NCBI RefSeq assembly: GCF_000482465.1
Contig: NZ_AXVJ01000043.1
Span: forward strand, 1 to 64,000
Direction of reading: 5' to 3'
Length of the DNA stretch: 64,000 bases
Origin: Runella limosa DSM 17973
GTDB lineage: Bacteria; Bacteroidota; Bacteroidia; Cytophagales; Spirosomataceae
Part shown: in pieces, positions 8,082 through 17,667 of the stretch
Layout: each line of letters starts with the position of its first letter
Numbering within the stretch: the stretch's first letter is position 1
Made by a program: the position numbers and the translations under genes
Notes under the pieces: model-generated
Database searches by the model: none
Told to the model about the DNA's origin: nothing
What the model saw: only the letters and a program-made list of their open reading frames with translations

Positions 8082-9149
8082 TTATTTCTTTTTAGGCGCT
8101 TTTTTGGCAGGCTCCTCGGCTTTGGCCTTTGACGCTGCTTTTTTAGGCTTTTCTTCGGTAGGCTCTACATCTCCTTTGGCCAAATGGCTAATCGGTAGGT
8201 TCATCGCCGAAGTGCGCACAAACGAGCCCCACGTTAAGTTAGTTTGACCGTCTTTGTGGGCTTGGGCTTTTTCAATCGCCATTTTAGCCGCGTTATCGAC
8301 AATCCAATCGAAATTTTCTTGTCCCACCGAATGAATATCGGCATCAGGAGCGGGGTTACAAAAGTCAATCGCGTACGGAATGCCGTTGTGTACCGCAAAC
8401 TCTACCGTATTAAAATCGTACCCTAAAGCTTTGTTCAAACGGAGTACGTAATCGGTAATCGTCGCAATTAGTTTTTTGTGCGCTTCGCCCGTTGTTTTAG
8501 GCTGCGTCGCATACCGCAAATGGTGCGGATTACGCGGTTCGTAAGGCATGATGTGGACGTATTTTCCACCAAGGCAGTAGCAACGATAATAATCCTCAAA
8601 CGTCACTTCGCTCTGGAGAAGCATCACCAATTGCTCCGTTTCGGCGTGTTTGTGCCAAAGGTCGTCCATGTCGTTGATTTTATAAACGCTCTTCCAACCA
8701 CCACCTGCGTGCGGCTTCATGTAGGCAGGAAAACCGACGTAGTCAAACATTTCGCCCCATGCCATCGGCATTTTAAGGTTGCGGAAAGAAGTCTCGCTGG
8801 TGTCGTCTGGACGCTCTTTGGATGGCATTAACACCGTATTTGGTACAGGGACGCCCAATTTTACGGCCAACGCATTGTTAAAAAACTTCTCATCAGCACT
8901 CCACCAGAAGGGGTTATTGATAACGGCCGTTCCACAGAGGGCAGCGTTTTTCAAGTAGGCCCGATAAAACGGTACATCTTGAGAAATACGGTCGATGATT
9001 ACGGCATAGTCAGTAGCTTCGCCCTGCACAACACGGTCGATAAGTACGGGTTCGGCTACGATGTTTTTTCCGTCCAATTGATTGACACGCTCCACAAATG
9101 CCTGCGGAAACGTATTTTCCATTCCGTGTAAAATTCCTATTTTTTTCAT
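8082..9149 (-). CDS. ATP-grasp superfamily ligase
   Basis: A 355-residue protein that I read as an ATP-grasp ligase. There is an N-terminal pre-ATP-grasp domain (MKKIGILHGMENTFP), a lysine-bearing ATP-binding segment (VGFPAYMKPHAGGGWKSV, about residues 140-160) and a metal-binding end (YDFNTVEFAV, then PYAIDFCNPAPDADIHS). The last 35 residues are a Lys/Ala/Pro/Glu-rich tail (KPKKAASKAKAEEPAKK) that looks disordered and basic. The family forms acyl-phosphate intermediates and then amides or thioesters. It lies between a GCS2 ligase and an esterase, all on one strand. The substrate is unknown. Confidence 0.75.
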   Translation of the reverse strand: MKKIGILHGMENTFPQAFVERVNQLDGKNIVAEPVLIDRVVQGEATDYAVIIDRISQDVPFYRAYLKNAALCGTAVINNPFWWSADEKFFNNALAVKLGVPVPNTVLMPSKERPDDTSETSFRNLKMPMAWGEMFDYVGFPAYMKPHAGGGWKSVYKINDMDDLWHKHAETEQLVMLLQSEVTFEDYYRCYCLGGKYVHIMPYEPRNPHHLRYATQPKTTGEAHKKLIATITDYVLRLNKALGYDFNTVEFAVHNGIPYAIDFCNPAPDADIHSVGQENFDWIVDNAAKMAIEKAQAHKDGQTNLTWGSFVRTSAMNLPISHLAKGDVEPTEEKPKKAASKAKAEEPAKKAPKKK

Positions 9150-9225
9150 GATGTTTGAGCCCCCCCACCCCCAATGGGAGAGTTTTATTGTTATTGTTAA
9201 GCTACTATTGGGGATAAGCAGCTTT

Positions 9226-9936
9226 TTATAAACCCATTAATGAGAGATAATGCGGAAACATTTTGTTCCAAAGTGGCCAATCGTGACTCTCCCACCCACG
9301 AATGTCAAGCCAATGATTGATGCCTTTTGAGTTCAAGATTTGCGACATCCGCACGTTATCGTTGAGACAGATATCCCATTCGGACGTCCCAAGCACAATT
9401 TTCATGTGGTTGTATTTCCAGCCTTCTTCATTTTGCATAAAATCCACGGGATTGTTGTAATAGACCGTTTCGTCGCTGTAGCCTTCCAAGAAACTACGAA
9501 TATCAAACGCGCCACTCATGCTAAACAGATACGCGACTTTGTCGGGGTGTTTCATCGCAAAATTGAGGGCATGATAGCCACCAAAGCTACAGCCCGCGAC
9601 CCCGATTTTGTCAACATTACTTTCGTGACGAATCGTAGGCACAAGTTCGTTGGTCAAAAAACTATCGTAAATACTGTGATTGTGTACGCGCACCGAAGGA
9701 TGAAGGTGTTTGGCATACCAACTGTCACGGTCGATGCTATCAACCGAGTAGAGCTTTACTTTGCCTGATTCAACCAACCATCGCGCCGATTCAATCAGTC
9801 CGAAGTCTTTGTTTTGGTGATAACGCCCCATCGACGTCGGAAAGAGCAAAATGGGATACCCCCAATGCCCAAATACCTGCATCTCAATGTCGCGCCCCAA
9901 GGTGGGGGAATACCATTTGTGATAGGTTTCTTTCAA
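9226..9936 (-). CDS. Alpha/beta-hydrolase (esterase D-like)
   Basis: A 236-residue cytoplasmic-type hydrolase without a signal peptide. The nucleophile motif is GCSFGGY, the likely histidine is in ESHDWPLW, and the acid is probably in GTSEWD. It resembles the putative esterase family (PF00756). The start appears to be TTG at 9936: no ATG is available, and the paralogue at 17668-18399 aligns from its own first residues (HKWYSPTLG against DRWHSPSLN). It is the first gene of the esterase/ATP-grasp/GCS2 unit, 76 bases before the ATP-grasp start. A hydrolase with two ligases could trim or release the ligated product (inference). Confidence 0.8.
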   Translation of the reverse strand: MKETYHKWYSPTLGRDIEMQVFGHWGYPILLFPTSMGRYHQNKDFGLIESARWLVESGKVKLYSVDSIDRDSWYAKHLHPSVRVHNHSIYDSFLTNELVPTIRHESNVDKIGVAGCSFGGYHALNFAMKHPDKVAYLFSMSGAFDIRSFLEGYSDETVYYNNPVDFMQNEEGWKYNHMKIVLGTSEWDICLNDNVRMSQILNSKGINHWLDIRGWESHDWPLWNKMFPHYLSLMGL

Positions 9937-9971
9937 GGTTGATAAAGTGTTTGATGAATAAATATTTTGAC

Positions 9972-10000
9972 GAAATATAGATAAAAACTCAGAATATCAA
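9972..10000 (-). promoter_or_regulatory. Promoter of the esterase/ligase operon
   Basis: On the minus strand this reads TTG, 18 bases, TATATTTC, one base from the TAnnTTTG consensus. It lies 36 bases from the TTG start of the esterase and back to back with the pdxJ promoter. Confidence 0.45.
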
Positions 10001-10016
10001 GTTTCTGAACTAAAAA

Positions 10017-10047
10017 TTGTCAAAAAGTCGTTTTCCGAATACCTTTG
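10017..10047 (+). promoter_or_regulatory. pdxJ promoter
   Basis: TTG, 20 bases, TACCTTTG: an exact match to the Bacteroidota -33/-7 pattern. Transcription would start near 10054, about 29 bases before the pdxJ ATG. Confidence 0.65.
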
Positions 10048-10082
10048 GGTGTGTCTATTCGACCATTAATTAACTACCGCTT

Positions 10083-10799
10083 ATGACTCGTCTTAGTGTA
10101 AACATCAACAAAATTGCTACCCTCCGCAACTCGCGGGGCGGCGATAATCCAAATGTCGTAAGAACTGCGCTTGATTGCGAGCGATTTGGAGCGCAAGGCA
10201 TCACGGTTCATCCCCGTCCCGACGAGCGTCATATTCGTTATCAAGACGTACTTGACCTCAAAGAAGTCGTCACCACAGAATTTAACATTGAGGGAAATCC
10301 TACCGAAAAGAAGTTTGTTGAATTGGTACTTCAAACCCAACCCGCCCAAGTAACGTTGGTTCCTGACGCACTGGGAGCAATTACCTCAAACGCAGGCTGG
10401 GACACCATTACTCATCGCGACCGACTGACTGATTTAGTACAGACCTTCAAATCGGCAGGAATTCGAGTTTCGGTGTTCGTTGACCCCATCGAAGCCATGG
10501 TTGAAGGTGCCAAAATTTGCGGAGCCGACCGCGTAGAACTTTATACCGAACCTTACGCCGCTGAGTATTTTGACAACCGTGAAGAAGCGGTGGCATCCTA
10601 CGTACGCGCGGCGAACGTTGCCAAAGAAGTAGGCTTGGGACTGAATGCGGGGCACGATTTGAGTTTGGATAACCTGCGATTTTTAAAGCAACAAATACCG
10701 CACTTGGACGAAGTATCCATCGGCCACGCACTCATCTGCGACGCCCTTTACTATGGCCTGGAAAACACCATCCAGATGTATTTACGCGAATTAGAATGA
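10083..10799 (+). CDS. pdxJ: Pyridoxine 5'-phosphate synthase
   Basis: PdxJ condenses 3-amino-2-oxopropyl phosphate with deoxyxylulose 5-phosphate to make pyridoxine 5'-phosphate, the last ring-forming step of DXP-dependent vitamin B6 synthesis. The 238-residue TIM barrel has all the expected signatures: [19 protein letters not shown] at the N-terminus, [17 protein letters not shown] and [12 protein letters not shown] with the catalytic histidine. Length is normal. It is transcribed from its own promoter, divergent from the ligase operon. The next gene (ridA), 90 bases downstream, deals with reactive imines from PLP enzymes, so the pair makes metabolic sense. Confidence 0.97.
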   Translation: MTRLSVNINKIATLRNSRGGDNPNVVRTALDCERFGAQGITVHPRPDERHIRYQDVLDLKEVVTTEFNIEGNPTEKKFVELVLQTQPAQVTLVPDALGAITSNAGWDTITHRDRLTDLVQTFKSAGIRVSVFVDPIEAMVEGAKICGADRVELYTEPYAAEYFDNREEAVASYVRAANVAKEVGLGLNAGHDLSLDNLRFLKQQIPHLDEVSIGHALICDALYYGLENTIQMYLRELE

Positions 10800-10889
10800 G
10801 TTCATAGTTGACCACCCACCGTCAATTGTATTAGTGAGAATTGCAAATCGTAGCCGAAGTGACTAAATTAACCTTATAATTTTATAGTT

Positions 10890-11273
10890 ATGTCGAAGAA
10901 AATCATTTTCACCACTGCGGCTCCCTCGCCCATTGGACCTTATTCGCAAGCTGTGATGGTTGGCGATACGTTGTATGTCTCAGGTCAGATTCCCATTGAC
11001 CCTGACAATGGCGACCTCGTTACGGGAAATATCGAACACGAAGCGCGTCAGGTGATGTTAAACATTGGAGCTATCCTAAAAGAAGCAGGGCTTCACTACC
11101 ATAACATCATCAAAACGTCTATTTTTTTGAAGGACATGAATAACTTTGGGAAGGTAAATGAAGTGTATGGGCACTTTTTTTCGGGTCACTACCCTGCCCG
11201 TGAAACCGTAGAAGTCTCACGCCTCCCGAAAGATGTTAACGTTGAAATTTCGGTCATTGCGGTAAAAGATTAG
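10890..11273 (+). CDS. ridA: RidA family enamine/imine deaminase
   Basis: A 127-residue member of the RidA/YjgF family. These proteins hydrolyse reactive 2-aminoacrylate and related imines released by PLP enzymes, protecting branched-chain transaminase and others. The family signatures are present: IGPYSQAV near the N-terminus, GQIPIDP, and PARETVEVSRLP with the substrate-binding arginine. The catalytic-site residues are intact, so it is probably a true RidA. It follows pdxJ on the same strand. It could share that transcript or use a weak TTG-N20-TAAATTAA site at 10841-10871. Confidence 0.92.
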   Translation: MSKKIIFTTAAPSPIGPYSQAVMVGDTLYVSGQIPIDPDNGDLVTGNIEHEARQVMLNIGAILKEAGLHYHNIIKTSIFLKDMNNFGKVNEVYGHFFSGHYPARETVEVSRLPKDVNVEISVIAVKD

Positions 11274-11289
11274 GTGGCAAAGAGGGGCT

Positions 11290-11337
11290 GGCAGAGGGCT
11301 TTGGGTACGAAAAAACTCCCTTTTCAAACCCTCTGCC
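11290..11337. terminator. Inverted repeat between convergent ridA and thiolase
   Basis: GGCAGAGGG (11290-11298) and CCCTCTGCC (11329-11337) are perfect 9-bp complements around a 30-base loop that holds an A-run. It sits where two transcripts meet and may end both, but the loop is long and the T-run is poor. Confidence 0.35.
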
Positions 11338-11356
11338 CCACTCCCTCTACACAGTA

Positions 11357-12535
11357 TTAGTTCAAAAACTCGTAAATACCTGCTACGCCTTGGCCACCAC
11401 CGACGCAGGCAGTCACCATTCCGTATTTCTGGTCGCGGCGACGCATTTCATTGAACAATTGCACCGATAAACGCGCGCCCGTTGAGCCAAGGGCGTGTCC
11501 AAGTGCAATGGCTCCCCCGTTAGGGTTAAGTTTAGTCGGGTCAATTCCTAATTCTTTTATTACTGCCAATGACTGAGCCGCAAACGCTTCATTCAGTTCG
11601 ATTTGGTCAATGTCGTTGAGGGTAAGACCCGCTTGTTTTAGCGCAATCGGAATCGCCGCCACGGGGCCGATACCCATAATGCGCGGTTCTACTCCTGCCG
11701 ATGCGTACGACATCATACGTGCGATTGGCTTGAGGTTTAGTTCATTTACCATTTTTTCAGACATCACCACCACAAAAGCCGCTCCGTCTGACGTCTGAGA
11801 CGAATTACCTGCTGTCACACTTCCGCCTGCTGCAAATACGGGCTTCAAACGCCCTAATGCTTCGAGGGTAGTGTCAGCGCGTGGGCCTTCGTCTTTGCTT
11901 ACTACATATTCTTTGGTTTTTTTCTTTCCTGAGTTAGCGTCAAAAAACGTTTCTTTTACCGTAATAGGCACAATTTCTCCGTCAAATTTACCCGCAGCTT
12001 GTGCTGCCAATGCCTTTTGGTGCGAAGCCAACGAAAACGCATCTTGCTCGTCGCGGCTGATTTTAAACTGATTGGCTACTTGCTCGGCCGTTAGCCCCAT
12101 TCCAATGTAATAATCGGCGTGGTCTTTCGCAATTTCGTAGTTGAGGGCCGTTTTCCAGCCCGTTGTAGGCACCATCGACATCGACTCTACTCCTCCTGCC
12201 ACGATGCAATCCGCAATACCAGCATTGATTTTAGCCGCTGCAATCGCAATCGCCTCCACCCCTGACCCACAGTAACGGTTAATGGTAAAACCAGGGACGC
12301 TTTTAGGCAAAGCAAGCAGCGAAATAAAACGCGCAATTTGCATTCCTTGTTCAGCTTCGGGCACGGCATTTCCTACGATGAGGTCATCCACTCGAGCGGG
12401 GTCAAGTTGTGGCAATTGCGCCATCATGTGTTTGATTACTTCTGCACCAAGGTCGTCGGGGCGTGTAAAACGAAAAACACCTTTCGGGGCTTTTCCCACG
12501 GCGGTGCGGTATCCTGCTACAATGTATGCGTTCAT
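11357..12535 (-). CDS. Acetyl-CoA C-acyltransferase (thiolase)
   Basis: A 392-residue thiolase, catalysing thiolytic cleavage of 3-ketoacyl-CoA (fatty acid beta-oxidation) or the reverse condensation of two acetyl-CoA. The nucleophilic cysteine C89 is in NRYCGSGVEAI. The histidine H347 is in GGAIALGHALGSTGAR and the second cysteine C377 is in TACVGGGQG. Length and motif order are those of FadA-type biosynthetic/degradative thiolases. No hydratase/dehydrogenase partner is adjacent, so the direction in vivo cannot be told. It is convergent with ridA. Confidence 0.93.
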   Translation of the reverse strand: MNAYIVAGYRTAVGKAPKGVFRFTRPDDLGAEVIKHMMAQLPQLDPARVDDLIVGNAVPEAEQGMQIARFISLLALPKSVPGFTINRYCGSGVEAIAIAAAKINAGIADCIVAGGVESMSMVPTTGWKTALNYEIAKDHADYYIGMGLTAEQVANQFKISRDEQDAFSLASHQKALAAQAAGKFDGEIVPITVKETFFDANSGKKKTKEYVVSKDEGPRADTTLEALGRLKPVFAAGGSVTAGNSSQTSDGAAFVVVMSEKMVNELNLKPIARMMSYASAGVEPRIMGIGPVAAIPIALKQAGLTLNDIDQIELNEAFAAQSLAVIKELGIDPTKLNPNGGAIALGHALGSTGARLSVQLFNEMRRRDQKYGMVTACVGGGQGVAGIYEFLN

Positions 12536-12642
12536 GTTTTAAGGTTGTTTCGTCTTATTGTTTAACGTTTTAGATTCCTTACCACAAAACAACCATTTTT
12601 TTTGCAAAAATTACTCTGCAAGCATAACATTTTTTTAAATAC

Positions 12643-12673
12643 TTGGCATTTCTTCGCTCAGTCGTTAACTTGC
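12643..12673 (+). promoter_or_regulatory. Possible promoter of the PorU2-like gene
   Basis: TTG, 20 bases, TAACTTGC. The spacing is right, but the -7 element lacks one T of TAnnTTTG. It lies 27 bases before the ATG. Confidence 0.35.
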
Positions 12674-12699
12674 ATCTTCAATATCAGTGAGTAAAAACC

Positions 12700-15600
12700 A
12701 TGAAACTTAGATTTGAGGTAGAGGCGATAATTGCTACGTTTTTCTTTTTTATTCTTGCACTCTCAACCAACGCCCAACGTTACGGCAACGAGTGGATTAA
12801 TTTTCAGCAAACATATTTTAAAATTCCTGTTGCTCAAAAAGGGCTTTATCGTATTTCCGCCAACGAACTTCGCCAAGCGGGGGTTCCTGTTTCGACCCTC
12901 AACCCTACCTCCATTCAGTTGTTTTTTCGGGGAAAAGAACAGGCCATTTTTATTCAAGGCGAAACCGACAACCGCTTGGACGAGAGCGACTACCTTGAGT
13001 TTTACGGGGAAGGCAACGACGGTACGCAAGATTCTCTCCTGTATCTTCCACACAGTGCGCAACCTCACAAGCTATACAATCTTTATTCCGACACCACTGC
13101 TTACTTTTTGACGTGGCGACTCGACGGACAAGCAGGCAAACGCATGGGTTTTTATCAGGAAAATCCGACCCCAACGCTCACTCCTGAGCCTTATCACCGC
13201 GAAGATTTATTGGTTTCCAACATTGCAAGTTACAACTACACGGGCATGTCGGAAGGGTTGATGTATCCATTGGGTTCGCCGAGTGGGGCGCAAAACTCTT
13301 TTTATGATTATGGCGAAGGATGGACGGGGCCTGAAATTTCCATCAACAAAAGAAACCAACGAAGATTTACCCTCGAAAATCCCGTCCGAACGGGTTTTCA
13401 ACCTCAGCTTGAGCTGCATTTGATGGGCCGCGACCACCGTGCCCACTTTATCGAAATCAGCGTTGGAAGTGCGGTCAATGCCAATCGGTTAGTGGATACG
13501 GTTCGGTTTAGTTACCAAAATGCGTTGTTGGTTCAGTACCCTATTTCATTTTCGGACGTGTCGCTCGACAGCAATCGTATTTCAATTGCCACGATTTCAA
13601 GAGGTGGTTTTCCCAACCAAGCCGAAGATGTTTATAGCGTGACTTATTATCGCCTCCGCTATCCCCAACGTTTCGATGTGCTCAATAATCCTCAGAAATA
13701 CTTTTACCTTTTACCCAATTCTCAAAACAAATCGTACCTCGAAATTGCCAATGCTACCGCTGCCACACGCTTGTTTGACATCAGTGACAAAAACAACGTA
13801 GGTCGCGTTGGTTCAACCCTCGAAAACAGCACCTTAAAAGCCGTAGTGCGGGAAACCGCTTCGGGAAAAACGCTTTTTGCCACGCGCCTCCCATTGGCCG
13901 TTCCGAGCATACAGCGCGTTTCGTTCCGCAACATCGACCCAACCAAAGCCAATTATCTGGTCGTGACACACCGTAATCTTATCAACGTCGCCAAACAGTT
14001 TGGTGGCTACCGAGCGTCTGTCGCAGGAGGGAAATACGACACCCTCACTGTGCAGATGGACTTGCTCGTTAATCAGTTCAACTACGGTGAGTTTAGCCCG
14101 TTGGCCGTGCGTCGTTTTGTACAATTTATGGTCGAAAAAGGGAGCCCCAAGTTTTTATTCATTGTAGGACGTACCCAACAAATTGACTTTAACCGTACCA
14201 ATTCCAACCTTGCGAATGTGGACATGGTGCCAACGTTTGGATGGCCTGGCTCCGACAACCTTTTTTCGCACGGCTTGAAAGGGCAACCCTCGCTCGTACC
14301 CGCCCTTCCTACGGGGCGAATTTGGACCGATAATCCACAAGAAGTACTTAACTATTTGGAAAAAGTAAAAGAGCACGAAGCCACGCCCATGAATGCGCTT
14401 TGGCGAAAAAACATCCTGCATTTGAGTGGCGGTACCAATTCTTTTGAGCAAGGACAATTTTTGGGTATCATGGAGTCTTTCAGGAAAAAAGCTCAAAAAG
14501 AGTTTTTGGGCGCCAAAGTAACGACCATCACAAAAAAAACCGACGAAGCCATTGAATACGTGGGCATTACCAACGAGGTCAATGAAGGCGCAGGGATTAT
14601 GACGCTGTTTGGGCATTCAGCCCTCAACGTCACCGATATTGACTTGGGTATGGTTTCCAATGATGTGTTTGGTTACCGCAATAAAGGCCGTTATCCGTTG
14701 GTATTTGCCAATGGCTGCGTGGTTGGGAACTTTACGTTTGGGTACAGCCGAACCTACGCCCAAGACTGGATTACGACCAAAGACCGCGGCGCTATTTTGT
14801 TTTTGGCACACTCCAACGTGGCTTATGTGTATTCGTTGAATGATTATGCCAACACCTTTTATAACGTCATGCTGGGTGATAGCACCAACTTCAATCGACC
14901 GTTTGGGGAGATTTACCAGCAAATTATCCGTAAAACGTTGGCGCTTTACCCCGAAGACCCTACTTACCAAGCAGATGCCCAACAGATGACGCTTCAAGGC
15001 GACCCTGCCGTGGTTATTTTCCCCACCCAAAAACCTGATTATAGTGTTAATAGCCAAAGTATTTTGGTTCAAAGTAAAAACGGAGCTGCTGTTTCTGCGT
15101 TTAGTGACTCGCTCAAAATCAAGGTGGTAGTAGCTAATCTGGGGCTTTATCGCAACGAAAAACTCCCCATTCGCCTTACCCGTACTACCCGCGACGGAGC
15201 CGTTTCGGTCTATGACGCTACCTTTTCAGCTGTTGCTTACCTTGATACACTTACCTTCAGCCTTTCCCACGACCGTAGTCAAAGCGGCTTGAATCGTTTT
15301 GAGGTTCAAATTGACCCCAATGGCGTTTTGGCCGAAAACAGTCGTACGAATAATTTAGCTTCTGTTGAATTAAGTTTACCCGTAGCGGGGGCTTATCCTT
15401 TGTTACCTGCTGAGTATTCCGTGGTTTCTACGACCGAAAATGGCACGCCAACCACGCTGCTGGTGGCCCAACAAATAGACAATAGCAACCGAAATTATAC
15501 CGTTGAGATTGATACGACTACCCGTTTTGACAGTCCTTTCAAACGTACCCAAGCCATTGCCGCAACGGTGCTACCAACGTGGAAAGTGACGCTTCTCAAC

Positions 15601-17664
15601 CGCGATTCAACCACTTATTATTGGCGCATTCGCTACGCCGACCGCCCCGCAAGCAGCGACAATGTCTGGACTGAAAGTTCGTTTACTTTTGTCAAAAATG
15701 GCGGAGAAGGTTGGGCACAGCGTCAGCCTTCTCAGTTTACCAAAGCCACTCCATTAGAGGTAAATTTGTCCGTCAACACCCAACCTACTTGGTCGTATAA
15801 GACCGTTTCCACCAACGTCAAAGCCGTAGTCGCAGGAAGTTCCGTCGGGGCTTTCAATGAGGGTTACAAAGTATCACAATTATCCATCAACGACATTTTG
15901 CTGGTGGTAGAAGGGAATTGCACGACTTTCGACCAAATCGACAATTGGCGACCTGGTGCCAATCTTGCCGTCACGGCGCTTCACCGCGACAACCTGCAGG
16001 CATACTCAGTGATGCCCAGCCGCAATTGCGGAAATCCACCTTACGTTATGAATACCCTCCGCCAACGTGAAATTGTGAACGATAAGCTTTTTAGCAAATG
16101 GGTGGACGCAGTTCCTGACGGTGATTGGATTGTGTTGATGACGCTCAACGGTATTCAATTTGATTTGTGGCCTGCCTCAGAGCTTAATAAACTGACTGAA
16201 CTAGGACTGACGCAAGCGAGTATGGCACGTCTTCAAAGCCCTTATTTGTTGATTGTTCAGAAAGGAGCCAAACAACCTGCCGTTGAGGTTGTCGCAGACC
16301 CCAATGACCTTGCCCCGAGCCTTCGGACACTTACATTGGATAATTTTACGGTGAAAAGTAACAGCGGGAAAGGGCAAATTACCTCTTCTTTGGTGGGGCC
16401 AGCTAGTCAATGGAAAACGCTGAACTACAAAACAGAGCCCCTCACTTCCAACCAAACACAAGCGACCCTAGAAGTGATTGGGATTTCCCTCAACGGTACT
16501 GAAAAGGTGTTAAAAACGGGCCTAGCCATGGGGACAGTTTCTCTTCAAGACGTTGACGTCAATACATATCCTTACCTTCGTTTAAGGCTTCAACTGGCCA
16601 ATAAAGATGCGCGAGTGAGTACACCTTTGCAATTACGAAATTGGTGGATCAACTACACCCCCGTTCCCGAAGGAAGTGCCACGGCAAGCCTTAATGGCGC
16701 TCTTGAACGTCAAGAAGGAGAAGTGGTTTCAGTCAATGTTTCGTTCAAAAACATCTCTCCCGTCGCGTTTCGCGATTCGCTTGTTGTTCAGCAAACAATT
16801 TTTAGCCCCACTGGTGCTCCCCAAATGAGTGAGCGAAAATTAGGTCGCCTGCAACCCAATGAAGAAGCCACTTTTACCATTTCAATGCCTACCTTGGGCA
16901 AAGGGGGAGATAACCGTTTGCTAGTCAACATTAATCCGCGCCAACAACCCGAGCAGAACTACGACAACAACACCATCAATCTACCGTTTACGGTTATACC
17001 CGACCGCTTTGCTCCCACGCTTGATGTGTTTTTTGACGGACAGCGCATCCGCGACGGAGAAGTAGTTTCGGCTACACCAACGATTTTGTTTCAGCTCAAA
17101 GACGAGAATCGTTTTCTTTTCAAAAGAGATACCTTGGGCATGGATTTGTTTTTGCAACGCCCCTCGCAAACGACCTTCCAACGGATTGCTTTTTCCAACT
17201 CAGTCATTCGATTTGTACCAGCCGATAACCAAAATGTAGCTCGAATCGAATTTCGTCCCGCAACCCTTCCCGACGGGATGTACACCCTTCGTTTTCAGGG
17301 TGCCGATGCTACTTTAAACCGAACGGGCGTTTATCAAATCAGTTTCCGAGTGATAAATGAACAAAAACTGGTTTCGGTAGAAGCTACTCCCAACCCAGCT
17401 AGTGATCTTATTAGAGTTTCTTTTACGGTTTCGGGCAAAGAAAACCCCAACGAAGCAACAATTACGCTGGTAGATATGACAGGACGAACCTTCAAAACCG
17501 CTTCGTTTGTTCCTCGGGTTGGTTTTAACGAATGGATTTGGACAAACACTACCGACCTACCCGCAGGAACGTACGTGTATCGGGTGACTGTCAAGAAGAA
17601 CGGAGAAGATATTCCTGTTGCCGACGGAGTCAAGACAACAGGAAAAATCGTTGTAATTCGCTAA
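12700..17664 (+). CDS. PorU2-like C25 cysteine peptidase with type IX sorting tail
   Basis: A 1654-residue secreted protein. It has a signal peptide (residues 1 to about 26, ending TNAQ) and then a PorU-type N-terminal domain (FKIPVAQKGLYRISANELR). A gingipain-like C25 domain follows, with H639 in FGHSAL and C673 in ANGCVVGNF. CARDB-like immunoglobulin domains then run to about residue 1500. The last 80 residues (VEATPNPASDLIRVSF to GKIVVIR) match the type IX sorting tail. PorU is the type IX sortase that removes such tails and attaches cargo to A-LPS. This protein is about 500 residues longer than P. gingivalis PorU and fits the PorU2 group better. It could be a sortase or a secreted gingipain-like protease. 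It ends three bases from a convergent esterase gene. Confidence 0.8.
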   Translation: MKLRFEVEAIIATFFFFILALSTNAQRYGNEWINFQQTYFKIPVAQKGLYRISANELRQAGVPVSTLNPTSIQLFFRGKEQAIFIQGETDNRLDESDYLEFYGEGNDGTQDSLLYLPHSAQPHKLYNLYSDTTAYFLTWRLDGQAGKRMGFYQENPTPTLTPEPYHREDLLVSNIASYNYTGMSEGLMYPLGSPSGAQNSFYDYGEGWTGPEISINKRNQRRFTLENPVRTGFQPQLELHLMGRDHRAHFIEISVGSAVNANRLVDTVRFSYQNALLVQYPISFSDVSLDSNRISIATISRGGFPNQAEDVYSVTYYRLRYPQRFDVLNNPQKYFYLLPNSQNKSYLEIANATAATRLFDISDKNNVGRVGSTLENSTLKAVVRETASGKTLFATRLPLAVPSIQRVSFRNIDPTKANYLVVTHRNLINVAKQFGGYRASVAGGKYDTLTVQMDLLVNQFNYGEFSPLAVRRFVQFMVEKGSPKFLFIVGRTQQIDFNRTNSNLANVDMVPTFGWPGSDNLFSHGLKGQPSLVPALPTGRIWTDNPQEVLNYLEKVKEHEATPMNALWRKNILHLSGGTNSFEQGQFLGIMESFRKKAQKEFLGAKVTTITKKTDEAIEYVGITNEVNEGAGIMTLFGHSALNVTDIDLGMVSNDVFGYRNKGRYPLVFANGCVVGNFTFGYSRTYAQDWITTKDRGAILFLAHSNVAYVYSLNDYANTFYNVMLGDSTNFNRPFGEIYQQIIRKTLALYPEDPTYQADAQQMTLQGDPAVVIFPTQKPDYSVNSQSILVQSKNGAAVSAFSDSLKIKVVVANLGLYRNEKLPIRLTRTTRDGAVSVYDATFSAVAYLDTLTFSLSHDRSQSGLNRFEVQIDPNGVLAENSRTNNLASVELSLPVAGAYPLLPAEYSVVSTTENGTPTTLLVAQQIDNSNRNYTVEIDTTTRFDSPFKRTQAIAATVLPTWKVTLLNRDSTTYYWRIRYADRPASSDNVWTESSFTFVKNGGEGWAQRQPSQFTKATPLEVNLSVNTQPTWSYKTVSTNVKAVVAGSSVGAFNEGYKVSQLSINDILLVVEGNCTTFDQIDNWRPGANLAVTALHRDNLQAYSVMPSRNCGNPPYVMNTLRQREIVNDKLFSKWVDAVPDGDWIVLMTLNGIQFDLWPASELNKLTELGLTQASMARLQSPYLLIVQKGAKQPAVEVVADPNDLAPSLRTLTLDNFTVKSNSGKGQITSSLVGPASQWKTLNYKTEPLTSNQTQATLEVIGISLNGTEKVLKTGLAMGTVSLQDVDVNTYPYLRLRLQLANKDARVSTPLQLRNWWINYTPVPEGSATASLNGALERQEGEVVSVNVSFKNISPVAFRDSLVVQQTIFSPTGAPQMSERKLGRLQPNEEATFTISMPTLGKGGDNRLLVNINPRQQPEQNYDNNTINLPFTVIPDRFAPTLDVFFDGQRIRDGEVVSATPTILFQLKDENRFLFKRDTLGMDLFLQRPSQTTFQRIAFSNSVIRFVPADNQNVARIEFRPATLPDGMYTLRFQGADATLNRTGVYQISFRVINEQKLVSVEATPNPASDLIRVSFTVSGKENPNEATITLVDMTGRTFKTASFVPRVGFNEWIWTNTTDLPAGTYVYRVTVKKNGEDIPVADGVKTTGKIVVIR

Positions 17665-17667
17665 AAG

